From positions 1 through 64,000 of the forward strand of contig WTXG01000099.1 of assembly GCA_022496185.1 (NCBI GenBank): DNA of 64,000 nt. Reading direction: 5' to 3'. The notes below the pieces were generated by a model. It made no database searches. It saw nothing but the letters and a program-made list of their open reading frames with translations, and was not told the origin of the DNA. The translations under genes and the position numbers were made by a program. Of the stretch, positions 20,640 to 33,500 are shown one piece after another. Position 1 is the stretch's first letter. Every line of letters starts with the position of its first letter. This DNA comes from Multifurca ochricompacta (taxonomy: Eukaryota; Basidiomycota; Agaricomycetes; Russulales; Russulaceae).

Positions 20640-22444
20640 TCCTCTCGCCACCCCATTATCTCATGCCATCATTTTCTTTGTTCTTTCATATCTCGCCACT
20701 CATCTCACCCTTTCACATCACCCATTCTCCTTGTCTCTCTATGCCACTCATACATTCTCTCCTCCATTTTCCATTCCTTTATACTCATCACTTGTTAATT
20801 TGGACTCGTCCATGTATATAAGGACGACATTCTTGGGCTTGAAAATAAAAAATCCAGACTTTGTCTCACCCTTTTCTATTACTGCGTGCCCAGTCCTTCC
20901 TTCGACATCTAAGAACATCTTACCGGAACAGACTCCACTTTGAACCCCACTCAGGGTGCCAACTGAGGACGGTACAGTGCTTAAACTCTGCCAGCATTTC
21001 TCGGGTGAGTGAATATTTCTCCTGCAGGCGTGTTGCTTTACGCTTAGTAGCACTGTGGCGGAACTGAAATAACCTCGTGGATTGTGGCATCCTCTTCGAT
21101 CATCACGTCGGTGGCTTACTATCGCCTGGAGACCTTGTCAGGATACCGACGAATTGACCACACGAACTTTGGCTTTAATTACACCGTTGCAACATCCCTA
21201 CGACCTTACCCAATCAACCTCCTAAACAAACATTGTCACCCGCCGAAAACTCGAGTCGTAACAGACCATCTCCACATAGTCTGTGCTTTGACTCACATTC
21301 TTTACATTCCATCTAGACCACCCTGTCCCACCAAGTGTGATCGAAACATTCCTAACCCCCATGTACAGGGGGTTTCACATGGGAATCGGTCAGTACATTC
21401 GCCTTCAGGTGATACGGGAGAGGAGATCACTCACCTTTTTCCCAAACCATTACGATGACCTTGGTCGCCCACGATTTTCCCTTTCCCAGCGCGTGAGCAC
21501 TTCATCCCACTACCCGGTGATATGTGCTAATACGGGAGAAAGAGCACTCCCGTCCCCCACCTTCATCCCATGGCCGCAGGGAGATATATGACCGGTGCCA
21601 GTGCGTCACTTAATTAAGTGAGTTCTAATTCACCGATCTGCCTCGGCGTTCAACCTATCTTACATGGACCCACTCCATAGATATTCCGCCAAGTTTCATC
21701 CGCGGAGGCTCCCCTCAATACCCAAACAAGCGCCAGACAACGCCACAACAGGGAAAGGTATGAACCTATAGTTATAATGTTTCTGAGTGATACTGACAGC
21801 CTCCTCCCTCATTTATGCACCCAAAAGAGGAGCCAGGTCCAGATGAGAGGAGCTGGATGCTGGAGGTGGAGCAGCAGTCGTCGAGTAGGACTCGCAGAAC
21901 ACCTTGCACCAGGTCCCAATCAAGTACAAATAATAAATCCAAGAATCCCTCAAGCAGAGCGGGGGTAGCTTGCTCAGACGACAAGCCAAGGATTTCACGA
22001 TTCATTCTTGACGGGATCTAGTGTTGGGTAGAGTAGAGAGAGTGGCATGAGATGAAGAGCCTTAGAGAGCAACGAATTCCGGAGACAATGATCAATGCTC
22101 CACGCAAGCCGCGATGATGGCAGGAAAGGATGTGAGGAGTGTGTGTCATGGTTTCCTTGTGTTTACTTTCTTTTCTCTTATCTTACAGTTTGATGTATGG
22201 TATCCGAATATAGGTCATCTATCGTATACTTAATGTCTTCAATTGGCTTCGAGACAAGGGTTGCGTTGTGAGTTCGGCAAGCGAGGCGAGATGAACTCGT
22301 ACCTACACATGGTGCAAGCAGTGGAGGCACGAGACATAGTATTGACACAAGACCATGGAACGAAAGGTCCATCATCCATCATCGAATGAAGAAATGCTGT
22401 TGTCGAGATGAGAAAAGTCGGGTCGAGGAAAAGGCGCGCGGCAG
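20640..22444. other. Right part of unit A, no recognised gene
   Basis: Contains a TATATAAGGACGAC box at 20816 that also occurs in copies B and C, and short frames on both strands (for example KPKNVVLIYMDESKLTSDEY on the minus strand) that I do not recognise. Confidence 0.35.
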
Positions 22445-23300
22445 CTCACCCACCTCTCCCCCACCGCTGACATCCCTAAAGTGGTAATATTGTCACACGA
22501 TTGTGATTTGTAATAGTAAAAAGGAAGTTATCGTTAAATATTTATTGATCAACAAAATATCATTACAGATTAAAGTCATGTGACAAGACCGACCAGCTCT
22601 GCTCATGCGACGACCTCACCCCCCTCACCTTCATCCAAGACACGCGGACCTTCACAAGGCCTCCTTTGGTGAGATGACCTTGCGAGCTTGATTAAGTCTG
22701 AGTTAGTGATGTTGGGTAGCATGGGTAAGTTCACTTTCTTCTCCAACACTTAGGCTCTCTTCCCCTCTCCACTCCTTCTCTATTACACACTGTCTCTCTT
22801 GTTTCCCTCTACCAAGAGGTTTCGCACATGGTGATTCCCACCCTTCTCTCATGTTCACAACAGTAGTTACTATGTACTGGTAGTAGCTGTGTGATTTGGG
22901 CAAGGCCCTGAGGTGCGACCAAAATCGATTTCAAAAAAAAGAAAAAAAAACCTAATAGTGAAAATGCTTAACATTTTTTTTTTTTTTTTTTTTTTTTTTG
23001 AATTCGACTTTATTGCGCGCTTGCAAGGACTTGTCCTAAATTGCGCGGCTACTACAGGTACATAGTAGCTATTAAGGGGGAAATGAACAGGGAGAGAGAG
23101 ACAATGGTCAGGTAGAGGTTACTCTACTGAAGCAAAAACCCGGGGGAAAAAATTTGTAAAGTAAGAGAGCCCAAAGAGTGGGCAAGGGTGACAGGCTGGC
23201 CCTCATGGGCCAGACTGGCTCCAGTGGTGGTGGTAAGGGGTGTCAAGGGGAAAGCGAAAGAAACCAGACCACTTACCAGAGGCCCGGCTCCCCAGCTGGC

Positions 23301-26300
23301 TCATCCTGGCTCGTGAGGTCGCTGCTCCAAAATGGGCCTGAAGGCAGCCTGGGTGTGTTGGAGGAAGAGGAGGAGGACAGTGGTGTGGCCAACACTGCCA
23401 AAGATCTCGGGCCAAGTAAGGGGGCCAGGGAGGGTGTCAATGCCCACTTCCACACGGGCGGCTGCAAAGCGTGGGAATAGTGATGTGCCTGGCCCGGCTC
23501 AAAGCCAGAAGCCGGGCCAAGCCAGGCCATTGTGACGGCCCAGCAAGGGCTTTGGCCTGGCTCAGAGAAACTAAAAGCCAAAGCCGCCGGCTCAGGCCGC
23601 GGCTTTCAACAGCACATACAAGTGCAAAAGCAATCATCAAAATCAGTACAAATCTGATCACAAAGTGGTTGATTTGGCTCATGTGATCATGTTTATTGCG
23701 GCATTTCAAACTTTTTTTCGATATAGCTTTGCAATACGTAACACACTAAGTCATATTTGGATTAGCTGAACTATAACTACTAGTTATATGTCATAAAATT
23801 TTCTCTGCCAAAAGCCGCGGCTTGGGCCAAGCCAGGCCAGGGCCAAGCCATCTGTGGCAGCTTTGGCTCGGCCCAGACTTCAGGAAAGCCGGAGCCGCCC
23901 CAGGCCGAGCCAAAGCCGCGGCTTTTGGGCCAAGCCGGGCCGGAACATCACTACGTGGGAAGTCAAGGATAAGGTGTGCAAAGGTAGCGCGGGTGGTGTT
24001 ATCACAGGGACAGAGTGAGGCAGTCTGGGGTAAGGAGGGGTGGAACCGCTCGGTGTACTCAGCAATGAAGCCATGGCCAGTGGCAAGCTGGAGGGCTGTG
24101 GAGGTGGTGTGGCATGAAAAGGAGTCCGGCACAGTGGCAGCACGCCAGAGAGGGTGGTTGCGTCCATCGGGGGGGTGGCTGATGGAGATGGAGTAGGCAC
24201 GGTGATCATGGGCAGAGGGGTGGGAGGGTGAGGGGGTGGCCTGGGCACGTGCAGTAAGCCAATCCTGGCGCCAGGAGGCAAAAGCAGAAAGGCGTGCTTG
24301 GGCGCACCAGGCAGCAGGGGAGGGGCGGGGGTCCAATGAGGAGGAGGGGGTGGAGGTCCGAACCCGGTTGGCTTCCTTCAGAGCAGCAAGCGAGGCACGG
24401 GTGGCCAGCTTGGCAGGGGCCCACATGAAAGTGAGCGGGGTCTCTGGAAAGGAAGAAAGGAAGGAGGTAAGTGACTTGTGAAAAAGAATGAAATCGCCGG
24501 TAAAGGACTTGGGGTCCCGAGAATGTAGTCTACTGAGTAAGGAAGCAGAAGAGACAGTAATGAAAAGGTGAGCAGCACCAAGAGATGCAGGAGAAAAGAA
24601 AGTGTTCATCCACACCAAAAGACGGGCAAGACCAAAGATCTCAGTGTCCGCGCGAGTGACTGCAGACCCACGGCACCAGCCAGTGGTCCAGAGACCCCGT
24701 GCATCCCAGATGGATGCAGCAGCAGCCCCAACAACCTGGCGATCAGAGCGGTGCTTCCCAGAGTGGGCAGTGGCTAGGTGAATGAGAAAGACCTCAGAGC
24801 GGGGGCGAGCAACAAGCTCAGCAACCTCGTCAAGGCGGGCAGAGGGAGGGGAGGTCACACCGAGGATGGAGACCAAAGGACCCCAGGGTGGCAGGTCCCA
24901 GGGTGCAAAGGCAAGCACATCCAAAGGGCAAGAGAGGGAGGGGGTGCGAGCTGCCAGGGCCCGAAGAGGTGTATCCACAATACGCAGGTGACAGGTGCGA
25001 GACCGAGGGTGGAAAAAATCCTCATCGAGGTTGCCAGCCAGGCAAAGAGATGGCTGGGACTGGGGAAGGAGGGAGTGGAGGCGGAGGGAAGAGGTGTCGG
25101 CAAGCTTAAAGAGGTACTGCTTGATGGGCAAGATGTGCAACAGCTCATGGAGAGGGGCACGTGGGGCTGTGTGGAAGGACCCAGAGACAGTCTTGACCAC
25201 ATCATTGAGTACTAGTTGGAGAAGTTTGCAGAGGGCAGAGGCCCGGGGTGTGTGGATCCAGAGTTGGGAGCCATAGGAAAGGGTGGGGAGGCAGACAGCA
25301 TTGAGGACCAGGTGCCAGTTGGCCATGGAGAGGCCATGTTGCATGTTACCAAGGAGCTTGAGACCCTTGAGAGAAGCGCGTGCACGGTTACACATGATGG
25401 TAACATGAGGCTTCCAGTTGAGGGTTGGTGTAAAGAAAAAGCCCAGGTAGCGGATCACTTTCCCAGGTAGGACTGTGTAGGAGGATGGAGTGGGGCCAGG
25501 GATGGGAAGGGTGAGGGATGCAGGGGGGGGGTGGAGAGGCGATGAGCCATGGAAAAACATGCACTCGGACTTGTCCGGGTCAACTGACATCCCTGCCCGG
25601 GATAGCCAGTCAATTGCCAGGCTGTAGTGGTGTTGGAGGGAGGCAGCAACACCGTCCCATGTGTCAGACCAGGCAAAGAGGAGCCCATCATCAACATACA
25701 TGGAGAGGTGGCAGCCAGTCCAGCAGGAGGCAAGTGCCATGAGGGGGGAAGTGTACAGAGTGGACAGGACAGGGGAGAGTGGTGAGCCCTGTGGTGTACC
25801 AGTGTGCAAGGGGTGGGGGGAACCAACAGTGCCATTGAATGAGAGTGAGGCAGTGCGGTCAGAGAGGAAGGAGTGGACCCAGCCAGCAAGGTGAGAGTCA
25901 TGGCCCAGGTTGAGGATGACTTGGTGGCATCGGTTGGAGTGGACATGGTCGAAAAACCCTGAAACATCAAAGAGCACAATGCCACAGAAAAAGCCCCGGG
26001 CACGTGCAGTCAGTATGTCATGGGTGAGGGAGAGGGCACTGTCAAGGCAACAAGAGTGGGTGCGTGCACCAAACTGGGTTGTGGAAAGAGTGTGGTGGCG
26101 GTCAATGTCAAAGGTAAGCTGCTTGGCAACCACTTTCTCAAGGAGCTTAGCCTGAGTCTCAAGGAGGGAGATGGGTCGGTGGGCCTTTGCCAAGGAGTAG
26201 TCAGGCCAGGCAGGCTTAGGGAGCACGACAGTGAGGGCATGGCGCCAGAGGGCAGGGATGTGAGAGAGAGAGATGGAGGCATTGAAGAGGTGGACAAGAG

Positions 26301-27744
26301 TGGGGCCCACCGAGGGCCAAGCCAACTTGAGAAGCCGCCAGGAGATCTGGGAGAACCCAGGGGCAGATGTGGAGGAAGTGAGACGGAGGAGAGAGGAGAC
26401 CTCATCCAGGGAGATGGGGGCAAACTCCCGTGGAAAAAGGGGGGGGGGATCATCAGGGAAGTGAGTAGGGACTGGGGCAGCTGAGGTACCAAAGAAGCGG
26501 TCAGCCAGAACTGCTTCCATAGGCTCACGCTCCCAGAGAAGGTTTCCATCAGGGCCACGGAGGGCAGGGACAAGGGAGGAGCGGCGGCCAAGGCGCCATC
26601 GTGCAACAGTCCAGACATTAGTGTCAGCTTCAACCATAGTGTTGGCCCAGGCATGCTTGGCACGGCGGATCTCAGTGCGCAAAGCATTCCAGGCAGAGGT
26701 ATGGTCAGGACCATCACAGGCATGGCGGAAGGCATGGAGGGCTCTAGTACAGGCAGGGCACCACCACCGGGAGCGTTTGGCACAGGGGCAGGATGGGACA
26801 GAGAGCCAGGCATCAGAGGCACCAGTGAGGGCATCCATGACAGCTTGGGCAAAGGCATCAACATCAGCAGGGCATTGGAGGTCAACTAGGGCTGGGAGCC
26901 CAGCACAGATAGTGGTGCGCCAGGAGGCCAGGACCTCATCAGTCATGTCTGCAGAGTATTGGAAGCCCAGGGAAGGCTCAGAGAGGGAGAGGAGGGCATG
27001 GCACCAGGAGACACGGATCCCAGCATGGTCAGAGCCAAAGGAGGCTGCCCAGTCAACCGTAGGGGGGGAAAGCCCACCAGAGGATGTGAGGGCGGTGCCT
27101 GACCAGACCAGGTCAAGTACCCCAGGACGTTCATCTCCATCTGCCCGCCGGGTCACCAGCCCAGGGGTGGAGCAGAGGGTAAGGTCCTGGGAAGCCGCCC
27201 AGGCCACAAAGGCAGGGCCTGAGGGGGAGGGTGTGAAGCCAGGGGCAGACCAAAGAGCGTGATGGAGATTAAAGTCCCCAAGAAGGAGTGTAGGGACAAG
27301 GGGGTCCAAGTCAAGGCCCAGCAGGGCAGGTAAGGCAGTGTTGTCAGCAAAGGAAAGGTAGAGGTTGATGACACGAAGGAGCTGTGCCCCCAGCCTGATG
27401 TCCGCAATCATCAGGCAGGGGTGTGACACCAGGTCATGGCGCACAGACAGGGAGAAGGGGGAAGGGACAGTGGGGTGACCAGGGATGAACCGGCGTGAAT
27501 AGAGGAGGACCTTGGCATGCTGTAGAGGGAGGAGACCAGGGTAATGCACATCCCAGTTTGGGTGGATCGCTGCTCCCAGCGCATCAACACCATCATGGTG
27601 AGCATTGGACCGCTCAACTCCAATACGATCAAACCAGGGATCCTGGGCTGCCACCAGGGAGGCAAGGGGTTCAGTGTTGAGGAGAGCATGGGCCCGCACG
27701 TTACTACCTCGAAGGTTGACACTGAGGATGGAGAGCCTATCCAT
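23301..27744 (-). pseudogene. LINE ORF2: endonuclease and reverse transcriptase
   Basis: The start is the ATG at 27744 (MDRLSILSVNLRGSN), which opens an APE-type endonuclease: LLLGDFNLHHALWS and FGSDHAGIRV carry catalytic Asp/Asn and Asp/His motifs. The reverse transcriptase follows: HRPISLLETQAKLLEK, TQFGARTHSC, LFDVSGFFDHVH, GTPQGSPLSPVLS and the catalytic MYVDDG. The C-terminal part has DVLAFAPWDLPPWG, SRDPKSFTGDFILF and CPCDNTTRATFAHLIL. A hAT-s element at 23478-23953 cuts the frame near the end; beyond it coding resumes (RFAAARVEVGIDTLPG) to a TGA at 23301. Excluding the insert and one 8-bp target copy, the frame is 3960 bases, 1319 residues. Upstream in-frame sequence to 27921 overlaps the small ORF and is unlikely to be used. 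Confidence 0.85.
23478..23953 (-). mobile_element. Short non-autonomous hAT-like element (hAT-s), copy 2
   Basis: 476 bp, ends TAGTGATGT / ACATCACTA, with a perfect 8-bp duplication CGTGGGAA at 23470-23477 and 23954-23961. Same GC-rich arms and AT-rich core as 1045-1546, inverted. It lies in the 3' part of LINE ORF2. Confidence 0.92.
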
Positions 27745-28120
27745 CAGTAGGGGTGGGGGCAAGTGAGTACAGCTTAGGCTGTACAGTGGAGGCACCAGAG
27801 CCGGTGGGCATGGGAGAGAGAGAGGAGGCAACCTCGCACTCAAGAGGGGCCAGCTGCTCATAGAGTGTGTGAAGATCAGCATAGTGGCGATGGAAAGGGT
27901 CCAGTAGGGCAGCAAGACCACTCAGTGCTGCAGAGCCAGTGACCGCATGGGCAATGAAAGCCCACTCCTCAAGAGCAGAGAAGGCATTGGTGATCGCACA
28001 GGTAATGTGTAGGTCATTCATACCAAACTCAGAAAGGTAGATGGCAGGGGGGACCAAGTAGCGGGTAAAGGGGGAGACCCAGCCCTCAGGAGCTTGTGAC
28101 AGGAGGTGTGAAACAGGCAT
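27737..28120 (-). CDS. Small ORF between LINE ORF1 and ORF2 (127 aa)
   Basis: Begins MPVSHLLSQAPEGWVSPFTR at 28120 and ends TPTDG before TAG at 27737. The stop overlaps the ORF2 start by 8 bases (ATGGATAG), an arrangement that suits termination-reinitiation. The sequence looks helical (ITNAFSALEEWAFIAHAV, YADLHTLYEQLAPLE). I do not recognise it; it may be a distinct product or a detached part of ORF1. Confidence 0.5.
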   Translation of the reverse strand: MPVSHLLSQAPEGWVSPFTRYLVPPAIYLSEFGMNDLHITCAITNAFSALEEWAFIAHAVTGSAALSGLAALLDPFHRHYADLHTLYEQLAPLECEVASSLSPMPTGSGASTVQPKLYSLAPTPTDG

Positions 28121-28121
28121 G

Positions 28122-28609
28122 TGCGCAGCATACTGACTGTATCTGAGTTAGCGGGTTAAGCTAAAAGACAAGTTAGACTTCAGAGGTGAAGAAAACTCTA
28201 TTACTATTCTACTGACCTAAAAGACAAGTTAGCTACAAAGAGCGGTTAGTCAAAGGTATAAGTAGGAAGTAATGTAGATGGGACTTACACTTCAGAGGTG
28301 AAGAAAACTCTGAAGTGTAGAGGACGAAACAGACACCCTTATATACCCCAAGGGATGGTCTGTGCACACTGGGAATAAGTCCACAGGTGCCGGACAAAGT
28401 CCAAACAAACAAACAGAGGGAGAAAGGCCATTGGCCATTACAGGAATCACATGTTACATGGTGCATCAGTCAGCTACTGCGGAATGTGAGAAAGAAAGTA
28501 ATAAAGATAATGTAAAAAGTCCGAAACTCCGGTATCTAATCTAATCTACAAAGTAGCTAATCTAATCACCTGATGCCTGAAGCATCACCGAACATCTCCT
28601 GTGTTCAAC
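28122..28609 (-). mobile_element. LTR-like insertion inside the LINE
   Basis: A low-GC segment with a TATATAAGG box (minus strand, about 28337-28345) separates the end of ORF1 from the small ORF. The 9 bases AGGCATGTG occur at both borders (about 28115-28123 and 28613-28621), consistent with an insertion. A perfect 11-bp inverted repeat with a 10-base loop (ACACTTCAGAG ... CTCTGAAGTGT) lies near 28288-28319. It could be a solo LTR; exact ends are unsure. Confidence 0.4.
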
Positions 28610-28697
28610 AGGAGGCATGTGTCATGGGTGGGGGCAGGGGAGGCAGGGGAGCAAGCAGAGATGGAGGGCCCAGGGCCCACTGAGGGTGCACGGGAAG

Positions 28698-29275
28698 TGT
28701 TACGTCCGGTGTGAGACGTTCTGCACGACTTGTGCGACAGCTTTCGTGAGTTCAGATAAGAGGTCAATAGGGCCTCTTGGAGTAAAGATGAAAGAGTCAA
28801 AGTCAACAGGGCTGTTCCCGAATGACGATGTTGAGCGGAGAAGTGCCAAAAGCACTGAGACGATCGAGTTAAGGGTTTCAAAGGGAAGTCTGGAAGACGA
28901 ACACCGATGTATTCAATAAGTCGAGTCTGAGGTCTACAAGGTAGTTACAGCGGACTTATATACGTAATTGAGTGGGCGTCTATAGATAAGATAACGGAGT
29001 CAAGTGGGCCCGAATATACGAAAGCGGTGGGCGTAAGGCCTGGCTTCTGATAGGGAACTAAGTAAGTGTCCGGTCATAAAGATAAGGGATAAGCGATAAG
29101 AGAACTCAATCATAAGTAAAGTGAAGTAAACAGAAACAAAGTCAGTCATGGGAAGGGAGGAGGGCACGTGAGGGATCCCACGATGGAGACGTGATCTGGT
29201 AATGTAAAGTAGGCGGCAAGGAAGGGTTGTCGTTAGGCAGAAAGAAAAATAGGGGCAAAGACGGGGTTCGTAACA
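28698..29275 (-). repeat. Gypsy 3' LTR
   Basis: 578 bp, with a minus-strand TATATAAG box near 28953-28960. It differs from the 5' LTR at six sites, five of them CpG versus TpG or CpA. Confidence 0.95.
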
Positions 29276-29306
29276 TCACCCCCTCTTCTGGTTCTAGCAG
29301 TCCCGG

Positions 29307-30542
29307 CTAGAAACGACTCGTACCATCATCATCCTGTACCAGCTCTAGATAGTCATCGGCTACATTACAATCATCCATCTGATACGTCTCCAGTTCCTGC
29401 GGGCATGCGTGGGTGCGGAGGAAGCCGTACGGGCCGCGCTGACCACAGGCGCGGCACAGGTCGTAGACGGGGCAGTCGATTTCCTTATGCCCGGCATTGT
29501 GTCGGAGGCATTTGCCACACCAGCCCGACGGGTTGTTGATCGTCGGCGCCACTCCCACTCGTCAGAAGATGCAGTGTCGACTCCAATGAAGATTGCTACG
29601 GCAGTGGCGACACCATTTACGATTGAGTGGGCAGTTCCAACTGATGTGGTACTTGCTGTCGCAACGCCAGCAAGTTTCTCCGCGGGGGTTTTCATGGAGA
29701 CGTGGCATTTCAAGTCGACTCGGCAGCAGCGTCGGGGCCGCGCCCAAGGTTCGAGGGGGAAGGGGTCGCGCATAAGTGTCGGCATACCTTTCAGCAATCG
29801 TTTGATACGCATCTCCTGCCTCCAACCTTTTCCTGATCTCGACGATCTCCTGTTCCAGCTGGAACATCCCATTCGTCAGCCTAGCCATTATCTTCGCGTG
29901 CTCCTTGTATTGCTGGTTTAGCGTCCTTCGCAGCGTGATATTCTTCCTCAACCTCATGACCTCCGCCTTCAGGCGCGGGAGCCTCATGTCATTCATTACT
30001 TCGTCGATCGCAAAGGCACGGCAATCCTCCGCAGCCAGATGGCCTAGCTGTTCATCGGTCAGTGTATGATGAAGTCGACCCGTATACCTCTCTTCCAGAT
30101 ATACCGGAGCCCCATAGACCGGCCCATCCTTCCTCATGCATCCCGCTACATCCATTCCCCCATTGGTATAGTAGATATACCTTGCTATGGCCATAGTTCC
30201 GTCGGCCATGGTGATCTCTAAGGGGAAGTACATTGAAGAGTTGGGGTTGTTGGGAATGAATGGGAACTCGGGAGCTTCATTGTCGATCTCCCCATTGAGC
30301 AGGTCGTTGGGGTGGGGCTCTTCACTGTGGGTGAAGTCGTCGTTCGGATTTGGGGACTGATTCTTGACGCGGGCTTCAGCAGCTTCATAATCGATGGGAG
30401 AGGAGGGGCGAGTAGATGGGTGAGCAGATGGGAAGTTTTCTACAACAGCCATCGGGGAGGCGAAGGCGTCGACGGCAGCGGAGGCAGCAATGAAAGACAT
30501 GATAGAAGATTCGGTGGTGGTAGTAATTTGCTGGGAGGGCAT
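29307..30542 (-). pseudogene. Extra ORF of the Gypsy element, zinc-knuckle protein
   Basis: Lies after integrase, in the position where some elements carry env. The ATG is at 30542. Visible: an acidic/Pro-rich N-terminus, MADGTMAIARYIYYTNGG, a long helical segment (LPRLKAEVMRLRKNITLRR, MFQLEQEIVEIRKRLEAG) likely to form a coiled coil, then a run of Cys/His motifs: CWRCDSKYHISWNC, CRHCRSNLHWSRHC, CGKCLRHNAGHKEIDC and CRACGQRGPYGFLRTHAC. An in-frame TGA at 29562-29564 splits the motifs; the frame continues to 29307 (412 codons in all). No signal peptide or membrane segment, so it is not a classical envelope protein; a nucleic-acid-binding role is inferred. Confidence 0.75.
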
Positions 30543-30580
30543 ATACTGGGGAAATCGTCCGGGGTTGAGATTACTTCCTT

Positions 30581-33500
30581 TTAACTATTCCTGGGTGCGT
30601 CTGGATGTCGGTTATGGAACTCCGAGATAAGGGCCGGGGCAGAGACATCTTCGGCTGGTTCCCATGAATTGTCAGAGGCTGGGAATCCTTTCCACTTGAT
30701 AAGGTAGTACAGTTTGCGCCCTCGGCCTTGCCGTTTGGAATCCAGAATACGTTCTATTTCCCACTCTTCTTCTCCATCGATAAGGTCAGGTGGGGGTCTC
30801 GAGAAGTTCTTCCCATGCAGAGGCGTTTCCTTGTAGGGCGTAAGCAGTCTAGCATGGAAGACCGGGTGAATGCGCCATGTAGGGGGGAGTTCGAGTTGGT
30901 ATGACACATCTGACAGCTTCCTCGTTATCTTGAAAGGTCCGTGACGTCGGGGCGCTAACTTGGCGGTTGGGTGTGACGTGTGAATGTTCTTCCCTTCCAA
31001 CCACACTAGGTCATTGGTCCGATAAGGTGTGAACCTTGTGGACTTCTCGGCTAGGGTCTTTTGCGCCTTTAGAAGGTTTTCATTGGCCGATTTCCTAATC
31101 TCCTCCCATTGGTCGATATGCCGTGTAACCGAAGGAACGTTCGTCGGCTTTCCTGTCCATGTGGCTCGGGGCGTCCATCCCATGATGAGTGAGAACGGGG
31201 AATGCTTTGTGGTGCCATTGGGCCAAGAGTTGTGGGCAAACTCCGCTGTTGCTAGCCAGTCCGCCCAATCATCCTGTCGTCCGTTGCACCAGAATCGAAG
31301 ATACTGTTCGAGCCATTGGTTTGTCCTTTCTGACTGTCCGTCTGTCTGTGGGTGATATGCTGTGGAGATGTTCTGGGCAATATTCAACGTTTTACAGAGC
31401 GCTCGAGCAAACGCGGACATGAAGCGCGGGTCGCGGTCTGAAATGATCTTTTCAGGGAGGCCATAGTGTCTGTAGACGTGATCCAGGTAAAGTTTGGCTA
31501 CTCCTTCTGCTGTAATGGACTCTTTGCAGGGTATAAACAGCGCTGCTTTTGAACAGTCATGATCGGTGATGGTCAGGATTGTGTCGAAACTTCTGGAAAC
31601 AGGGAGTTTGACGATAAAATCCATGGCAATAGTCTGGAATGGTCGTGAGGCTGTTGGCGTGATTGGGAATGGTGCCGGTGGTCGTGGGTGCGTGTTTACT
31701 TTGTTGGCTTGGCAGTCTGCGCACCCCTTCACATATTCTTCTACATCCTTTTTCATGTTTGGCCACCAGTAGTCGCGTTTGGCAAGAGCGTAAGTGTTGG
31801 CAATACCGGGGTGACCCGCAGAAGGGAGGTCGTGGTGAAAATGGATCACCCCCCTCTTAATGTTGTCGCCACCGGTGACAACAAGTCGGTCTCCGTCCTT
31901 CCACCACAGGCCGTCAATCTTTTTCAGGTTGTGTGCGTCGGCCCATGCTTCGCATAGCTGCTGATTCATGTTTTGGGATACTTGGGCCCATAGATCCATA
32001 TCATGAAGACTGACAACTGCCGTCTTTGCAAAGACCTCTTCGGGGAGCACCGTGACATTAGTGTTATCCTCCCTGTTATCGTTCAAATCCGGTCGTCGCG
32101 ACAGTGCGTCAGCTCGTGCGTTGCGACTTCCTGCGATGTGCTTGAGTACGAAGTTGTATTCTTCCAACTCTAAGACTTCACGAGCGACTCGTCTGCTGAT
32201 CTTGTGGGGTTCTTTCCAGTACAGTAGGTTGGAATGATCGGTGTGAATAATAGTTTTGTGCGGAGTCCCCACTAGGTATGGTCACCAATGTCGCAGCGCT
32301 TTCACGATAGCCAGTAATTCCCTATCCCAAATGTCGTAATTTCGTTCCGCCGGCGAGAATGTCTCTGAGTAAAAGGCCACAGGGTGAAGGAGCCCCGCTG
32401 TGTCCCGCTGATTCAATACAGCGCCATTTGCAAAGTGGGATGCATCGACCTCAAGTTCGAAAGGTTTTTGCAAATCTGGTTGTAACAGGACCGGTTCTGA
32501 GCCAATAATGTCGCGGATTTGTTCAAAGGCGGTTTGGTGCTCTTCAGTCCAATGCCAGGGGACATCCTTCTTCAGTAATCCGTTCAACGGTTGAGCGATT
32601 CCTGAGAAACCTCGGACAAAGCGTCGGTAGAAATTACAGAATCCGATGAATGATCGCACGTCTTTGACGCATGTAGGTACTGGCCATTCCCGGATTCCTT
32701 GTACTTTTACAGGGTCCATACGGACCTGTCCTCCTTCTAATATGACTCCCAGGTATTCCACACTTGGTTGTTTGAACGAGCACTTGGCGGGCTTGAGGTA
32801 TAAGTTGTGTTCGTGTAGGATATCCAGCACCTGATGTACCCGCTTTCGATGATGAGTTAGATCGTTCCCAGTAGCTACCAGTATGTCATCCATGTAAACC
32901 ACCACCTCGCCAGTAAGAATGAGGTCACGGAATATATGGTTCATCATTGATTGGAAAGTGGCAGGGGAGTTAGTGAGGCCAAAGAACATGACGTTCGGTT
33001 CGAAGAGCCCTTGATTAGTTTTGAAAGCCGCTTTACATTGATCCCCTTCTTTGATCCAAATGTTGTTGTAGCCCCATCGGACATCCATCTTGGAAAACAG
33101 AGATTTATCCCTCATGGTGTCAATGAGTTCAGAGATAAGTGGCAAGGGGTAGGCGTTCTTCACAGTATGGGCGTTTATCCGTCGGTAATCTTGAACAGGT
33201 CGAAGCTTGCCGTCTTTCTTTTTAATGAAGAAGAATGGCGATGCGTAGGGTGACTTCGAGGGGCGGATGTATCCTTTTGCCAGATGTTCCTCAAGGAATG
33301 CCGTGAGCGCGGTCTGTTCCGCCTGTGACAATGGGTAGATTTTACAATCTATCGCTGACGGGGTGTCGGGTACAAAGTCAATAGCATGATCCCATGGTCG
33401 TGCAGGGGGAAAACGTTGCGATTCCTCCTCGGAGAACACTTTCCAGTGTCGATGGTATTCTGCTGGCACCACTTCTTCGAATGTCCTTTCTGCATGTCCC

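Larger units (their letters stand above)
15490..22444 (+). repeat. Duplicated 4-kb unit, copy A
   Basis: Sequence in the order P gene, Q segment, R segment, TATATAAGGACGAC block, tail is shared with copy B (49510-53940, inverted) and copy C (57902-61830). Copy A is lengthened by the Mutator-like element at 17286-19920; across that insertion the flanks join as in copy C near 59650. The right limit, at GGCGCGCGGCAG, is where a second Mutator-like element begins. Whether the unit is itself a transposon is not clear: no terminal repeats were found. Confidence 0.75.

Noticed and set aside
23791..27921. A single 1376-codon LINE ORF2
   Set aside because: Its last part is hAT-s sequence, and the first 59 codons overlap the small ORF. 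The supported frame starts at 27744 and resumes after the hAT to stop at 23301.
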